Assembly: GCA_001791465.1 (NCBI GenBank) | Contig: MGER01000070.1 | Location: 190 to 6,316, forward strand | Direction: 5' to 3' | Origin: Candidatus Uhrbacteria bacterium RIFCSPLOWO2_02_FULL_49_11 | GTDB lineage: Bacteria; Patescibacteriota; Patescibacteriia; 2-02-FULL-49-11 | DNA: 6,127 bases | Shown here: positions 1 through 5,180 of the stretch, one piece after another | Layout: every line of letters begins with the position of its first letter | Position numbering within the stretch: the stretch's first letter is position 1 | Notes under the pieces: model-generated | Database searches by the model: none | What the model was told of the DNA's origin: nothing | The model's input: the letters and a program-made list of their open reading frames with translations, nothing else | Position numbers and translations under genes: made by a program

Positions 1-79
1 CGATGAGCGCAACGTATCCAGTTACAACCGCGCCGGCGCATAACAAAAAAATCCGAACACGTTGGCGTCCGGTAATCAT
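1..79 (-). CDS. Partial membrane protein, N-terminus only (cut by window edge)
   Basis: An open frame begins with ATG at 79-77 and runs off the left edge after 26 codons. Its ATG overlaps the TGA stop of the preceding 421-residue gene as ATGA, the classic arrangement for translational coupling, and this decides the start. The visible peptide begins MITGRQRVR, a basic head, followed by a hydrophobic stretch (IFLLCAGAVVTGYVALI) that looks like a first membrane segment or uncleaved signal anchor with its positive side in the cytoplasm. No clear Shine-Dalgarno lies before it beyond a GGGA three bases upstream, in line with coupling. The family cannot be named from so little sequence. It is the last visible gene of the brnT-brnA operon. 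Confidence 0.6.
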   Translation of the reverse strand, partial: MITGRQRVRIFLLCAGAVVTGYVALI

Positions 80-1341
80 AATCCCAATAAGGCTTCCACC
101 TTATCGTAATTCTCTTGCACTCCCTTCCCAAAATCGTTTGCTTCAGGATGTGCATGAGGAGTAATTGGGCGTGCTACCTCCTCGATGTTATAAAGAGTGC
201 CCAGCACCTCTGGCCTCCCCTCGATGTTAAATCCTGCTTGCATCCAACGAGTTCGGCTAAAATCCAATTTAGCGGCGGCAAAACGAATGTTCGTGAGCGG
301 GTCTTTCAGACGTTCCACGCGCACGAATGTCTCCTCACCCGGCCAAGACTCTTCAACTCCTGGATCAAGTGAAGGATATATTTTCTCAAGTTCCCTCGCC
401 GTATTCACCCGTACCTGTCCTACACCAATGGAAGTGTTAAGGTGAAGCAAACCTCCAATATAGTCAGCGAGTGCGTCGATAAAATTAAAATTATTAGCTT
501 GCTCTTGAAAGATTACCGCGCCCACCATCACGGGATCTAAATGAAACTCCTTGGCCGTTGATAGTATCAATGGTTGATACGTTTTGATGATATTACCCGC
601 TCTCTGCTCCGCATCAGTTTCGTGGTATGCCAAATGGAATATCGCCTGATGAAGTATCGGTGTTCTATCGGCATACAACTCAATATAATGAACCCCATTG
701 TCCAGCGATTCTTCAAAGGTTACCGTGAACCGTTTCCGCTCTCCCATGGAACCCTTGGCAAGCCAGTGTAAGAAATTGCCAACAAGGTACCATAACAGGA
801 ATTTTCCTCCCCGCGCGTTTTTCTTTACGATCCCATCGATTAATATTTTGAGATCATCACTGTCTCGTAACCGCCGTTCAATTGTCACTTCAGCCGAAAA
901 GATTTTGAGAGGCAAGTCAATAAGGACAAATGTGAACCATGGTCTGCGATCACCTTCTTCGGCTTGTTTCTCAATGGGAAAGGTCACGATCTGCTTCCCG
1001 CTCAACTCCTGCACGTGCACATCCTCCACGAACGCGCCGTGGCGAGGAATGAGACTCACGACATGCCTGCCCTCCCCTAAAACCGTGAGGAATACAATTG
1101 TCTGTTTAAGACCTTTGAGCGTTGATCCATTGCATGTAGCGGGGATGTTGAACAACTGGATGTGCTTTTCCGGTGGAAGCTCACGAAAACGCAAGCGATT
1201 AATCTCCACTCGCAAATCTTCATCGAAATTAGAACTAAGCTGGTGTCGTGACTTACATCGGGCTTCCAACACGATCGCGACAAGACCGGGACGCGATACC
1301 TGAAACTGATGATGATATGTGGTAGTGATCCTTTGCTGCAT
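76..1341 (-). CDS. Two beta-rich repeats plus lytic-transglycosylase/lysozyme-like C-terminal domain protein
   Basis: 421 residues. Residues about 14-115 and 135-238 look like two copies of one beta-rich unit: each has a DDL-type strand (41-48; 162-169), an NG/GN turn before a KG (71-77; 188-196), and a strand pair built on G-x-H (RHVVSL near 92; VHYIEL near 217). Such units resemble carbohydrate-binding-like sandwiches, but I cannot name the family. Residues about 250-380 resemble a goose-lysozyme/SLT fold: AKEFHLDPVMVGAVIFQE, with E280 where the catalytic glutamate is expected, then GVGQV (306-310), corresponding to the G-x-x-Q turn of transglycosylases, and TLYNI (382-386) near the end. 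No signal peptide or membrane segment is visible at the N-terminus, odd for a cell-wall enzyme. The start is supported by AGGAG seven bases upstream of ATG. It lies 21 bp after brnA and overlaps the next gene by ATGA, so it belongs to the toxin-antitoxin operon. The muralytic role is inferred from motif pattern only; a catalytically dead or intracellular binding protein is possible. Confidence 0.75.
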   Translation of the reverse strand: MQQRITTTYHHQFQVSRPGLVAIVLEARCKSRHQLSSNFDEDLRVEINRLRFRELPPEKHIQLFNIPATCNGSTLKGLKQTIVFLTVLGEGRHVVSLIPRHGAFVEDVHVQELSGKQIVTFPIEKQAEEGDRRPWFTFVLIDLPLKIFSAEVTIERRLRDSDDLKILIDGIVKKNARGGKFLLWYLVGNFLHWLAKGSMGERKRFTVTFEESLDNGVHYIELYADRTPILHQAIFHLAYHETDAEQRAGNIIKTYQPLILSTAKEFHLDPVMVGAVIFQEQANNFNFIDALADYIGGLLHLNTSIGVGQVRVNTARELEKIYPSLDPGVEESWPGEETFVRVERLKDPLTNIRFAAAKLDFSRTRWMQAGFNIEGRPEVLGTLYNIEEVARPITPHAHPEANDFGKGVQENYDKVEALLGL

Positions 1342-1362
1342 AATTTCACTCCTGAACGATGA

Positions 1363-1629
1363 TCATAACTTCTTAAACGCGCCTTTGGCGATGTACTGCT
1401 TCATGAGCGACTGATAGGGGATGTCGAGCGCGTTGGCCTGCTCTTTGACGCGCACGATTAGATACTCGGGGATGCGAATGGAAATCGAGCGCGTGGTAGG
1501 CTTGAGGTTGGGGAATGACACCGGCACAAAGTCTGACGGTTCAAAATACTCTGATAAATCAATCCGTGCCCAGAATTCACGTTCCTCATCCTCATTCTTG
1601 AATTTTGGTAATTTAAGTTGCTTCTTCAT
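1363..1629 (-). CDS. brnA: BrnA-type antitoxin, ribbon-helix-helix (CopG-like)
   Basis: 88 residues. The N-terminal part, KLPKFKNEDEEREFWARIDL (6-25), is the acidic/aromatic segment typical of BrnA/CopG-type antitoxins and is expected to wrap the toxin. The C-terminal part (about 45-84) has the ribbon-helix-helix layout: a strand RSISIRIP followed by two helices, YLIVRVKEQANALDI and YQSLMKQYIAKG. Known members bind BrnT and repress their own promoter as the complex. The gene follows brnT with a 17-bp overlap in another frame. A strong Shine-Dalgarno, AAAGGAG, lies five bases before the ATG inside the brnT coding sequence, so the antitoxin can be initiated independently and efficiently. Length is ordinary for the family and no residue looks missing. 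Confidence 0.9.
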   Translation of the reverse strand: MKKQLKLPKFKNEDEEREFWARIDLSEYFEPSDFVPVSFPNLKPTTRSISIRIPEYLIVRVKEQANALDIPYQSLMKQYIAKGAFKKL

Positions 1630-1909
1630 AAAATCTCCTTTCCTTTTTATTAAGATCGCGCGCGGAAATGACGCGAATCATATCTTTACGCTTGGTAAAC
1701 ACTACATTCAACAATCGCCCTGCATTGGTCTTGCCGATGAGAATATAGCGATCTTCTCGCTGTGAATGAAATACGTCCTTGTAGAGCCTCTTGTGTTCAT
1801 CTGTAAAAGTTTCTTCGCACTCACTATCCGCTACCTCATGTTTGTGTAAATTCTTACTGGCGTTTCCTTTATCCCACTCAAATAGTACCGGCTCTGGAAT
1901 ATTCATCAT
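1613..1909 (-). CDS. brnT: BrnT-type toxin, RelE-like ribonuclease
   Basis: 98 residues. Family hallmarks are in order: FEWDKGNASKNLHKHEV (10-26), matching the FEWD...N..KH opening of BrnT; then REDRYILIGKTNAGRLLNVV (51-70) and the ending IRVISARDLNKKERRFYEE (78-96), with the conserved ISAR. BrnT proteins are RelE-fold endoribonucleases that stop translation, and they are neutralised by the BrnA encoded just downstream. Toxin-first order is normal for this type II family. Two ATG codons lie in tandem (1909 and 1906) and no Shine-Dalgarno precedes them. The consensus promoter immediately upstream predicts a transcript beginning at or within a few bases of the first ATG, so the mRNA may be leaderless. 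The gene starts 40 bp after the comM stop with no visible terminator between, so some read-through is possible. Activity is inferred from family. Confidence 0.92.
   Translation of the reverse strand: MMNIPEPVLFEWDKGNASKNLHKHEVADSECEETFTDEHKRLYKDVFHSQREDRYILIGKTNAGRLLNVVFTKRKDMIRVISARDLNKKERRFYEEAT
1630..1643 (-). promoter_or_regulatory. Strong Shine-Dalgarno for brnA inside brnT
   Basis: GGAAAGGAG ends five bases before the brnA ATG and lies within the last codons of brnT. It is far stronger than anything before brnT, which should favour antitoxin over toxin synthesis from the shared mRNA. It also fixes the brnA start. Confidence 0.8.
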
Positions 1910-1915
1910 AATTCT

Positions 1916-1944
1916 ATTGTATATACTAAACTACACACTGTCAA
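1916..1944 (-). promoter_or_regulatory. Consensus sigma70-type promoter of brnT-brnA operon, with possible autoregulatory operator
   Basis: On the minus strand a perfect -35 box TTGACA (1944-1939) is separated by 17 bases from TACAAT (1921-1916). The expected transcription start falls around 1910-1908, on the brnT start codon. An 8-bp palindrome GTATATAC (1919-1926) overlaps the -10 box. It lies inside a wider TGTA...TACA symmetry (TGTAGTTTAGTATATACA on the minus strand), a plausible site for the BrnA ribbon-helix-helix repressor. The promoter boxes are direct observation; the operator role is inference. Confidence 0.8.
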
Positions 1945-1949
1945 GATCT

Positions 1950-3473
1950 TTATTCTCCCACCTTTGGCCGATACTGGAGCGCTTCGGTGACGTGGGTCGT
2001 TGTGATTGATTGTTCGCCGCCGAGGTCCGCGATGGTGCGCGCGATTTTGAGCACGCGGTAATAGCCGCGCGCGGAGAGGTGCATGGTGGTGACCGCGTTT
2101 TTAAGGATGGTTTGTATTTCAGCACTCACCGGACAATACTCGCGCACTTCGCGCGACGACATTTCGGCATTGGTAAGAATGGTGGAACCTTTGAACCGTG
2201 CATACTGCCTTTGCCGCGCCTGCTCTACGCGTTTCCTGATGCCAGATGAGGATTCCGCAACCGCCGTGTCGGCGAGCTTCTCGAATTTAAGCCTCGGCAC
2301 TTCCGTGTGGATGTCGATCCTGTCGAGGAGCGGTCCTGAAAGCCGTTTTTGGTATTTCATCACTTGTCCCACACTGCAGAGGCAATGGTGTGTCGGGTCA
2401 GTGGCATAACCGCAGGGGCATGGGTTCATGGCCGCGATGAGCATGAATTTCGCGGGGAATTGTATGGTACCTGCCGCGCGGGAGACCGCCACGATCCCGT
2501 CTTCAAGCGGCTGGCGCAAATTTTCCAGCACCGCCCGCCCGAATTCCGGGAATTCATCAAGGAATAAAATGCCGCGATGCGCGAGGCTGATTTCTCCCGG
2601 GCGGGGAATGGTGCCGCCGCCCACGACCGCGACCCCTGATGCCGTATGGTGAGGGGCGCGGAACGGCCGTTCCCAAAGGAGCGGCGAATCCTTTGGCTTT
2701 ACGCCTGACACGGAATACAGGCGGGTAACCTCGAGCGCTTCTTCGAGCGTAAGCGTGGGGAGTATGGAAGGAAGGGTTCTTGCTAACAAGGTCTTTCCCG
2801 CGCCAGGCGGCCCGGACATCAGCACATTGTGCCCGCCCGCGGCAGCGATCTCAAGCGCGCGCTTTACATGCTCCTGGCCTTGGATATAGCACATATCATA
2901 CCTGCTCGTTGAATCTTCCGGAGGGGCTGGGTGGGTGTAGTCAAGCAACGCTATACGGCGTTCACCCGCAAGGTGGAGCACAAGCTCCGAGAGCGTCGTA
3001 ACCGGCATGATTTCCAGGCCGGGCACCAGGTTAGCCTCTGCCGCGTTCTCCGCAGGCAGGAAAATCCGCGGGAAACCCTTGCGTTTTGCAAGGAGGCTGA
3101 TGGAAAGCGCGCCAGGGATGGGTCTCAAGTGGCCATCAAGGGACAGCTCCCCCACGAACAGCGCTCGCTGGTCCTCAGGGTTCCACACGAACGCTTCTTG
3201 CGTGGCAAGCACAGACACTGCAATGGGCAGATCGTAGCTCGGGCCCTCCTTTTTCAAATCTGCGGGCGCGAGGTTCACCGTGACCTTGGGGCGCGGAAAT
3301 TCCAATCCGGAATTTTTCATGGCTGACCTGATGCGCTCTTTTGATTCCTCCACCGCTTTGTCAGGAAGCCCCACGATGATAAATGCGGACGGCGCATTGC
3401 CGACATCAGCCTCCACTTCGACAAGCTCGCTCTCCAATCCTACGATTGCCGCAGAAAATACTTTGGTAGCCAT
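1950..3473 (-). CDS. comM: ComM/YifB family AAA+ ATPase (Mg-chelatase-like)
   Basis: 507 residues, the usual full length. Residues 1-170 form the Lon-protease/S5-like N-terminal domain seen in ComM and YifB (GLPDKAVEESKERIRSA near 35-51). The AAA+ module of the Mg-chelatase subunit I type follows: Walker A GPPGAGKT (221-228), FRAPHHTAS (271-279), Walker B GILFLDEF (301-308), sensor 1 AAMNPCPCG (347-355), and SGPLLDRIDIH (379-389) with R385. Four cysteines (352, 354, 364, 366) make the CPC...CLC pair typical of this family. The C-terminal helical domain holds LSARGYYRVLKIARTIADL (466-484). In naturally competent bacteria ComM is a hexameric helicase that extends branch migration of incoming single-stranded DNA during transformation; that role here is inferred from homology. 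It is not a true magnesium chelatase subunit, although databases often carry that label. No good Shine-Dalgarno is seen before the ATG. It follows lspA in the same direction, 70 bp away, across a repeat. Confidence 0.95.
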   Translation of the reverse strand: MATKVFSAAIVGLESELVEVEADVGNAPSAFIIVGLPDKAVEESKERIRSAMKNSGLEFPRPKVTVNLAPADLKKEGPSYDLPIAVSVLATQEAFVWNPEDQRALFVGELSLDGHLRPIPGALSISLLAKRKGFPRIFLPAENAAEANLVPGLEIMPVTTLSELVLHLAGERRIALLDYTHPAPPEDSTSRYDMCYIQGQEHVKRALEIAAAGGHNVLMSGPPGAGKTLLARTLPSILPTLTLEEALEVTRLYSVSGVKPKDSPLLWERPFRAPHHTASGVAVVGGGTIPRPGEISLAHRGILFLDEFPEFGRAVLENLRQPLEDGIVAVSRAAGTIQFPAKFMLIAAMNPCPCGYATDPTHHCLCSVGQVMKYQKRLSGPLLDRIDIHTEVPRLKFEKLADTAVAESSSGIRKRVEQARQRQYARFKGSTILTNAEMSSREVREYCPVSAEIQTILKNAVTTMHLSARGYYRVLKIARTIADLGGEQSITTTHVTEALQYRPKVGE

Positions 3474-3484
3474 ACATTAATGAT

Positions 3485-3588
3485 AATTCCCAAATCCCAA
3501 TATCCAATTCCCAAACAAATCCAAAACACGTTTGGAATTTTGGTTATTGTGGTTTATTTGGGATTTGGTGCTTATAATTTGGAATTTT
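3485..3588. repeat. TTTGGGATTTGG-type low-complexity repeat with inverted arms, invading the 3' end of lspA
   Basis: The left half is C/A-rich (CCCAAATCCCAA, CCAATTCCC) and the right half G/T-rich (ATTTGGGATTTGG, TTTGGAATTTT). CCAAATCCCAA (3490-3500) is an exact inverse of 3558-3568. TTTGGAATTTT occurs twice as a direct repeat (3531-3541, 3578-3588). A small hairpin TCCAAA/TTTGGA with a 5-base loop sits at 3520-3536. The right half overlaps the last dozen codons of lspA; the left half fills the gap to comM. From memory, similar G/T-rich islands are scattered between genes in CPR genomes; I have not checked this. Confidence 0.75.
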
Positions 3589-4020
3589 CAAACACATTTC
3601 CGTTATGACAATCGTGATCATTCCTCCCACTATCATGACATCCGCAAGGTTAAAATACAATCCTAAAGGGGAAAGAAAAAAATAGTCAATCACCCCTCCC
3701 GAGAGCGGGCGGTCGATGATATTGGAAACGGCGCCTGCGAGTATGAGGAGGTAGGGGAGCGCGTGCCGCGCTGATTTTTTGCGTTGCTGGATATAAAACC
3801 ACGCGACTGTTGCGACACCAAGGATGAGCAGTGTGATTAACGAGACAGGAGGGAGAGGGAGCGAGAACGCGATGCCGGGATTTTGATGATATACAAAAAA
3901 ACCATCCTGAGGAGAAGGAGGATTGGTGAATGCGCGCCATTTCAATAAACGGTCGAGTACGAAAAGCGCGGATACAATTATGCTATTGTTGTTATCTCCG
4001 CAATACTTCCTCACATCCAT
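3544..4020 (-). CDS. lspA: Lipoprotein signal peptidase (signal peptidase II)
   Basis: 158 residues; an inner-membrane aspartyl protease that cleaves the signal peptide of diacylglyceryl-modified prolipoproteins. Visible family motifs: a first hydrophobic segment with the conserved D-x-x-x-K (SIIVSALFVLDRLLK, 13-27), NPGIAFSL (47-54), a second membrane segment (about 60-77), GAVSNIIDRPLSGGVIDYFF (96-115) and FNLADVMIVGG (123-133). By comparison with structurally known LspA, the catalytic pair should be D112 and D127, both present. The frame opens directly after the dksA stop, and the ATG at 4020 is the first one available, 24 bp downstream of dksA, with no clear Shine-Dalgarno. The last residues, IPNYKHQIPNKPQ, are not LspA-like; they are a translation of the adjacent G/T-rich repeat, so the natural C-terminus has been replaced or extended by it. 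The catalytic core is intact. Confidence 0.95.
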   Translation of the reverse strand: MDVRKYCGDNNNSIIVSALFVLDRLLKWRAFTNPPSPQDGFFVYHQNPGIAFSLPLPPVSLITLLILGVATVAWFYIQQRKKSARHALPYLLILAGAVSNIIDRPLSGGVIDYFFLSPLGLYFNLADVMIVGGMITIVITEMCLKIPNYKHQIPNKPQ

Positions 4021-4044
4021 ACACTGATTACGTGCAATGGAATA

Positions 4045-4434
4045 TTATTTTTTTTCTCCGCCAGATTTCAGCCTCTGTTTGCATTTTACGCATGAGGATG
4101 AAGAGGGGCGCGCGTTAAGCCGCCGTTGATCAATCGCTTCGCCGCAGTGTCGGCATACGCCATACGTGCTGTTCTCTATGCGTTTCAGTGCGCCCTCTGC
4201 GTCGGCGAGCGCATGGTCAAGCGTCTCTTCGAGCGAAAGATCATCGGAATATTGGGCAACCTCCGCCGCATTCTCGTCTTCTTTGTCTCCGTACGAGGGG
4301 AATTTCGCGTCAAGCCCGCGGGGCTTTTTCCCCTTGCCGCGTTTCGAGACGGCGTCAAGCTGTTTTTTCAGCTGGTCGCGCTCTTGCTCGAGCTTCTTTT
4401 TTTGTTCCTTGATAAATGAGAGCGGAAGAGTCAT
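4045..4434 (-). CDS. dksA: DksA/TraR family C4 zinc-finger protein
   Basis: 129 residues. An N-terminal coiled coil (about 5-85, rich in K/E/Q) carries a loop, PSYGDKEDENAAEVA (46-60), and is followed by the zinc finger CRHC...CVKC (C94, C97, C115, C118), spaced as in DksA/TraR. YGVCRHCGEAID and RRLNARPSSSSC match the family closely. DksA proteins reach into the RNA polymerase secondary channel and alter initiation, often with ppGpp. E. coli DksA uses D-x-x-D-x-A at the coiled-coil tip; here D50 and D53 are kept but the alanine is displaced by one residue (D-K-E-D-E-N-A-A), so activity like E. coli DksA cannot be assumed. A TraR- or YteA-like regulator is equally possible. The dksA-lspA adjacency (24 bp) suggests one mRNA. 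The leader contains a 100-bp inverted-repeat element that ends about 12 bases before the ATG. Confidence 0.88.
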   Translation of the reverse strand: MTLPLSFIKEQKKKLEQERDQLKKQLDAVSKRGKGKKPRGLDAKFPSYGDKEDENAAEVAQYSDDLSLEETLDHALADAEGALKRIENSTYGVCRHCGEAIDQRRLNARPSSSSCVKCKQRLKSGGEKK

Positions 4435-4446
4435 ATTATGGGGTAA

Positions 4447-4546
4447 GGGCGCTTAAAAAAATAACATTTCACCTAAGCATAAGGTTTAACCTTGTTTTCC
4501 AAAACTATCATGCCAATGGCTGGACTTGTTATTTTTTTACGGCGCC
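4447..4546. repeat. 100-bp terminal-inverted-repeat element, copy A (dksA leader)
   Basis: The left end GGGCGCTTAAAAAAATAACA (4447-4466) and right end TGTTATTTTTTTACGGCGCC (4527-4546) are inverted repeats. They give 13 continuous pairs (4454-4466 with 4527-4539), a 1x2 internal loop, then 5 G/C pairs (4448-4452 with 4542-4546). The interior is unrelated in sequence to copy B but contains a small palindrome, AAGGTTTAACCTT (4481-4493). The trinucleotide TAA flanks both ends (4444-4446, 4547-4549) and could be a target duplication, though three bases may match by chance. The element occupies most of the gap upstream of dksA. It may be a miniature inverted-repeat transposable element or a conserved leader hairpin. 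Confidence 0.75.
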
Positions 4547-4558
4547 TAAGGCATATTG

Positions 4559-4587
4559 ATACTACCATGTATAGGATAAGTGCGCAA
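4559..4587 (-). promoter_or_regulatory. Weak candidate promoter for dksA-lspA
   Basis: On the minus strand TTGCGC (4587-4582) is followed after 17 bases by TAGTAT (4564-4559). Matches to consensus are only 3/6 and 4/6. A start near 4552 would put copy A of the repeat at the very 5' end of the mRNA, as predicted for carA. An alternative -10, TATACA (4573-4568), lacks a -35 box. Confidence 0.3.
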
Positions 4588-4588
4588 T

Positions 4589-4614
4589 AAAAAAATGAGG
4601 CCCCGCTAGGGGCC
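4589..4614 (-). terminator. Intrinsic terminator of the minus-strand ncRNA
   Basis: The minus strand reads GGCCCC-TAGC-GGGGCC (4614-4599), then TCA and seven T (4595-4589). The six-pair all-G/C stem with a T run is a textbook rho-independent terminator. On the plus strand the stem is followed by A-rich sequence, so it works in the minus direction only. It separates the RNA gene from dksA. Confidence 0.85.
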
Positions 4615-4974
4615 GAATAAAAAAGAATATAGGGTCCAGCGTGGGCCTCAAGGGACTAATACCCACCCCGTTCTCACCCTGGTGGGTAAAAGCGGAGATG
4701 ATGATGTAAGCCCCTTTAGGCTATTGCCGAATTTTTAAATAGCCCTATATTCTCTACCTCCCTCCTCGTACCTTCAATACCTTTTTTAAGGGTGATTGCG
4801 TACGAAATAATAACTTTTTATTTTTATTTTCAGTTATTTTTTATAACTGCGGATAATATCGGCGAATATTATCCTCGAGAAGTAGAAAACGGAGGTAATA
4901 CCTTAAGTTTGGTTTTTAAAGCTAAGATGAGACCTCCGTTCTCCGCTTCTTAACTTGGGTTAATTTATTTTTAC
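4589..4974 (-). ncRNA. Candidate structured non-coding RNA, about 386 nt, family not recognised
   Basis: It is bounded by a near-consensus promoter and an intrinsic terminator and has no usable reading frame on the minus strand. Stem-loops in transcript order: an 18-position stem (4949-4932 with 4896-4879; 17 pairs including two G-U) around a 35-nt loop; a 9-pair hairpin (4874-4866/4859-4851, loop TCGCCG); a 7-pair hairpin with an A5 loop (4849-4843/4837-4831); an A-rich linker; a purine-rich GAGGAGGGAGG tract; then a 130-nt domain closed by 11 pairs (4753-4743/4634-4624). That domain holds an inner 12-position helix (4720-4709/4657-4646) and an apical 8-pair hairpin (4688-4681/4667-4660). 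Three A-C mismatches on the plus strand become G-U pairs on the minus strand, against one case the other way, which mildly favours minus-strand transcription. I see no conserved cores of RNase P RNA, tmRNA or SRP RNA. The 130-nt domain has a 6S-like elongated shape, but this is not enough to assign it. Confidence 0.65.
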
Positions 4975-4980
4975 ATCAGC

Positions 4981-5009
4981 AGTATAGCAAAGAAAAGAGC
5001 TAAAGTCAA
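4981..5009 (-). promoter_or_regulatory. Near-consensus promoter of the ncRNA
   Basis: On the minus strand TTGACT (5009-5004, 5/6) is separated by exactly 17 bases from TATACT (4986-4981, 5/6). The predicted start is near 4974-4976. No translatable frame follows before the terminator at 4589, so this promoter appears to serve a stable RNA. Confidence 0.8.
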
Positions 5010-5143
5010 GAAGGGAAGAAAATGTTAAATTTGTCCTTACTTCAGCGAAAAAATGAATATTTTGGATCCATCTGCCTGTGGAAAAATATCTTTCCTCAAT
5101 AAGCCCTTTTAGAGGTCAGAACGGTTCATTCAGCTTAAGCTAC

Positions 5144-5172
5144 TTGTTTGATAGCCTTCTTGCCGTTATACT
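5144..5172 (+). promoter_or_regulatory. Candidate promoter of carA
   Basis: TTGTTT (5144-5149, 3/6) and TATACT (5167-5172, 5/6) are 17 bases apart. The start would be near 5179, three bases before the copy B inverted repeat. A perfect 10-bp palindrome AGCTTAAGCT (5132-5141) ends two bases before the -35 box and could be an operator. A perfect TATAAT at 5219-5224 lies inside the repeat but lacks a -35 box. Confidence 0.5.
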
Positions 5173-5180
5173 GTCTTTTA

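Noticed and set aside
29..52. GCGCC/GGCGC next to ATAACAAAAAAA at the left edge, as a third copy of the 100-bp element end
   Set aside because: The order of A-run and ATAAC is reversed relative to the element ends, no partner arm is visible, and it lies in a coding frame.
698..1303. Long plus-strand frame of 201 codons
   Set aside because: It lies antisense to the 421-residue gene, which has a good ribosome site, domain-like motifs and operon context. The shadow has low-complexity, Arg/Ser-rich composition.
2931..3326. 131-codon plus-strand frame antisense to comM
   Set aside because: Pure shadow of a gene with all family motifs; no motif of its own.
4660..4690. T-box-like string AGGGTGAGAACGG on the minus strand
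   Set aside because: It resembles AGGGTGG-x-ACCGCG only loosely, sits in the loop of an 8-pair hairpin, and no aminoacyl-tRNA or amino-acid gene follows the terminator.
4806..4842. AATAATAAC...GTTATTTTTT as a degenerate copy of the element
   Set aside because: No GGCGCC ends flank it. The GTTATT arm is better explained by the CAGTTAT/ATAACTG hairpin of the ncRNA.
4927..4953. 8-codon plus-strand mini frame MRPPFSAS inside the ncRNA region
   Set aside because: It is opposite to the evident promoter and terminator, and the GGAGG before it is explained by the RNA stem.
4589..4974. RNase P RNA, tmRNA or SRP RNA as identity of the ncRNA
   Set aside because: The RNase P core (GAGGAAAGTC, ACAGAA), the tmRNA T-loop with CCA end and tag frame, and the SRP GGAA-loop helix are all missing on both strands.
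5022..5102. 26-codon plus-strand frame (MLNLSLLQRKNEYF...) preceded by AGGGA
   Set aside because: A purine-rich tract with a short frame is common by chance. The composition is unremarkable, no promoter is visible on the plus strand before it, and it lies upstream of the likely carA promoter.
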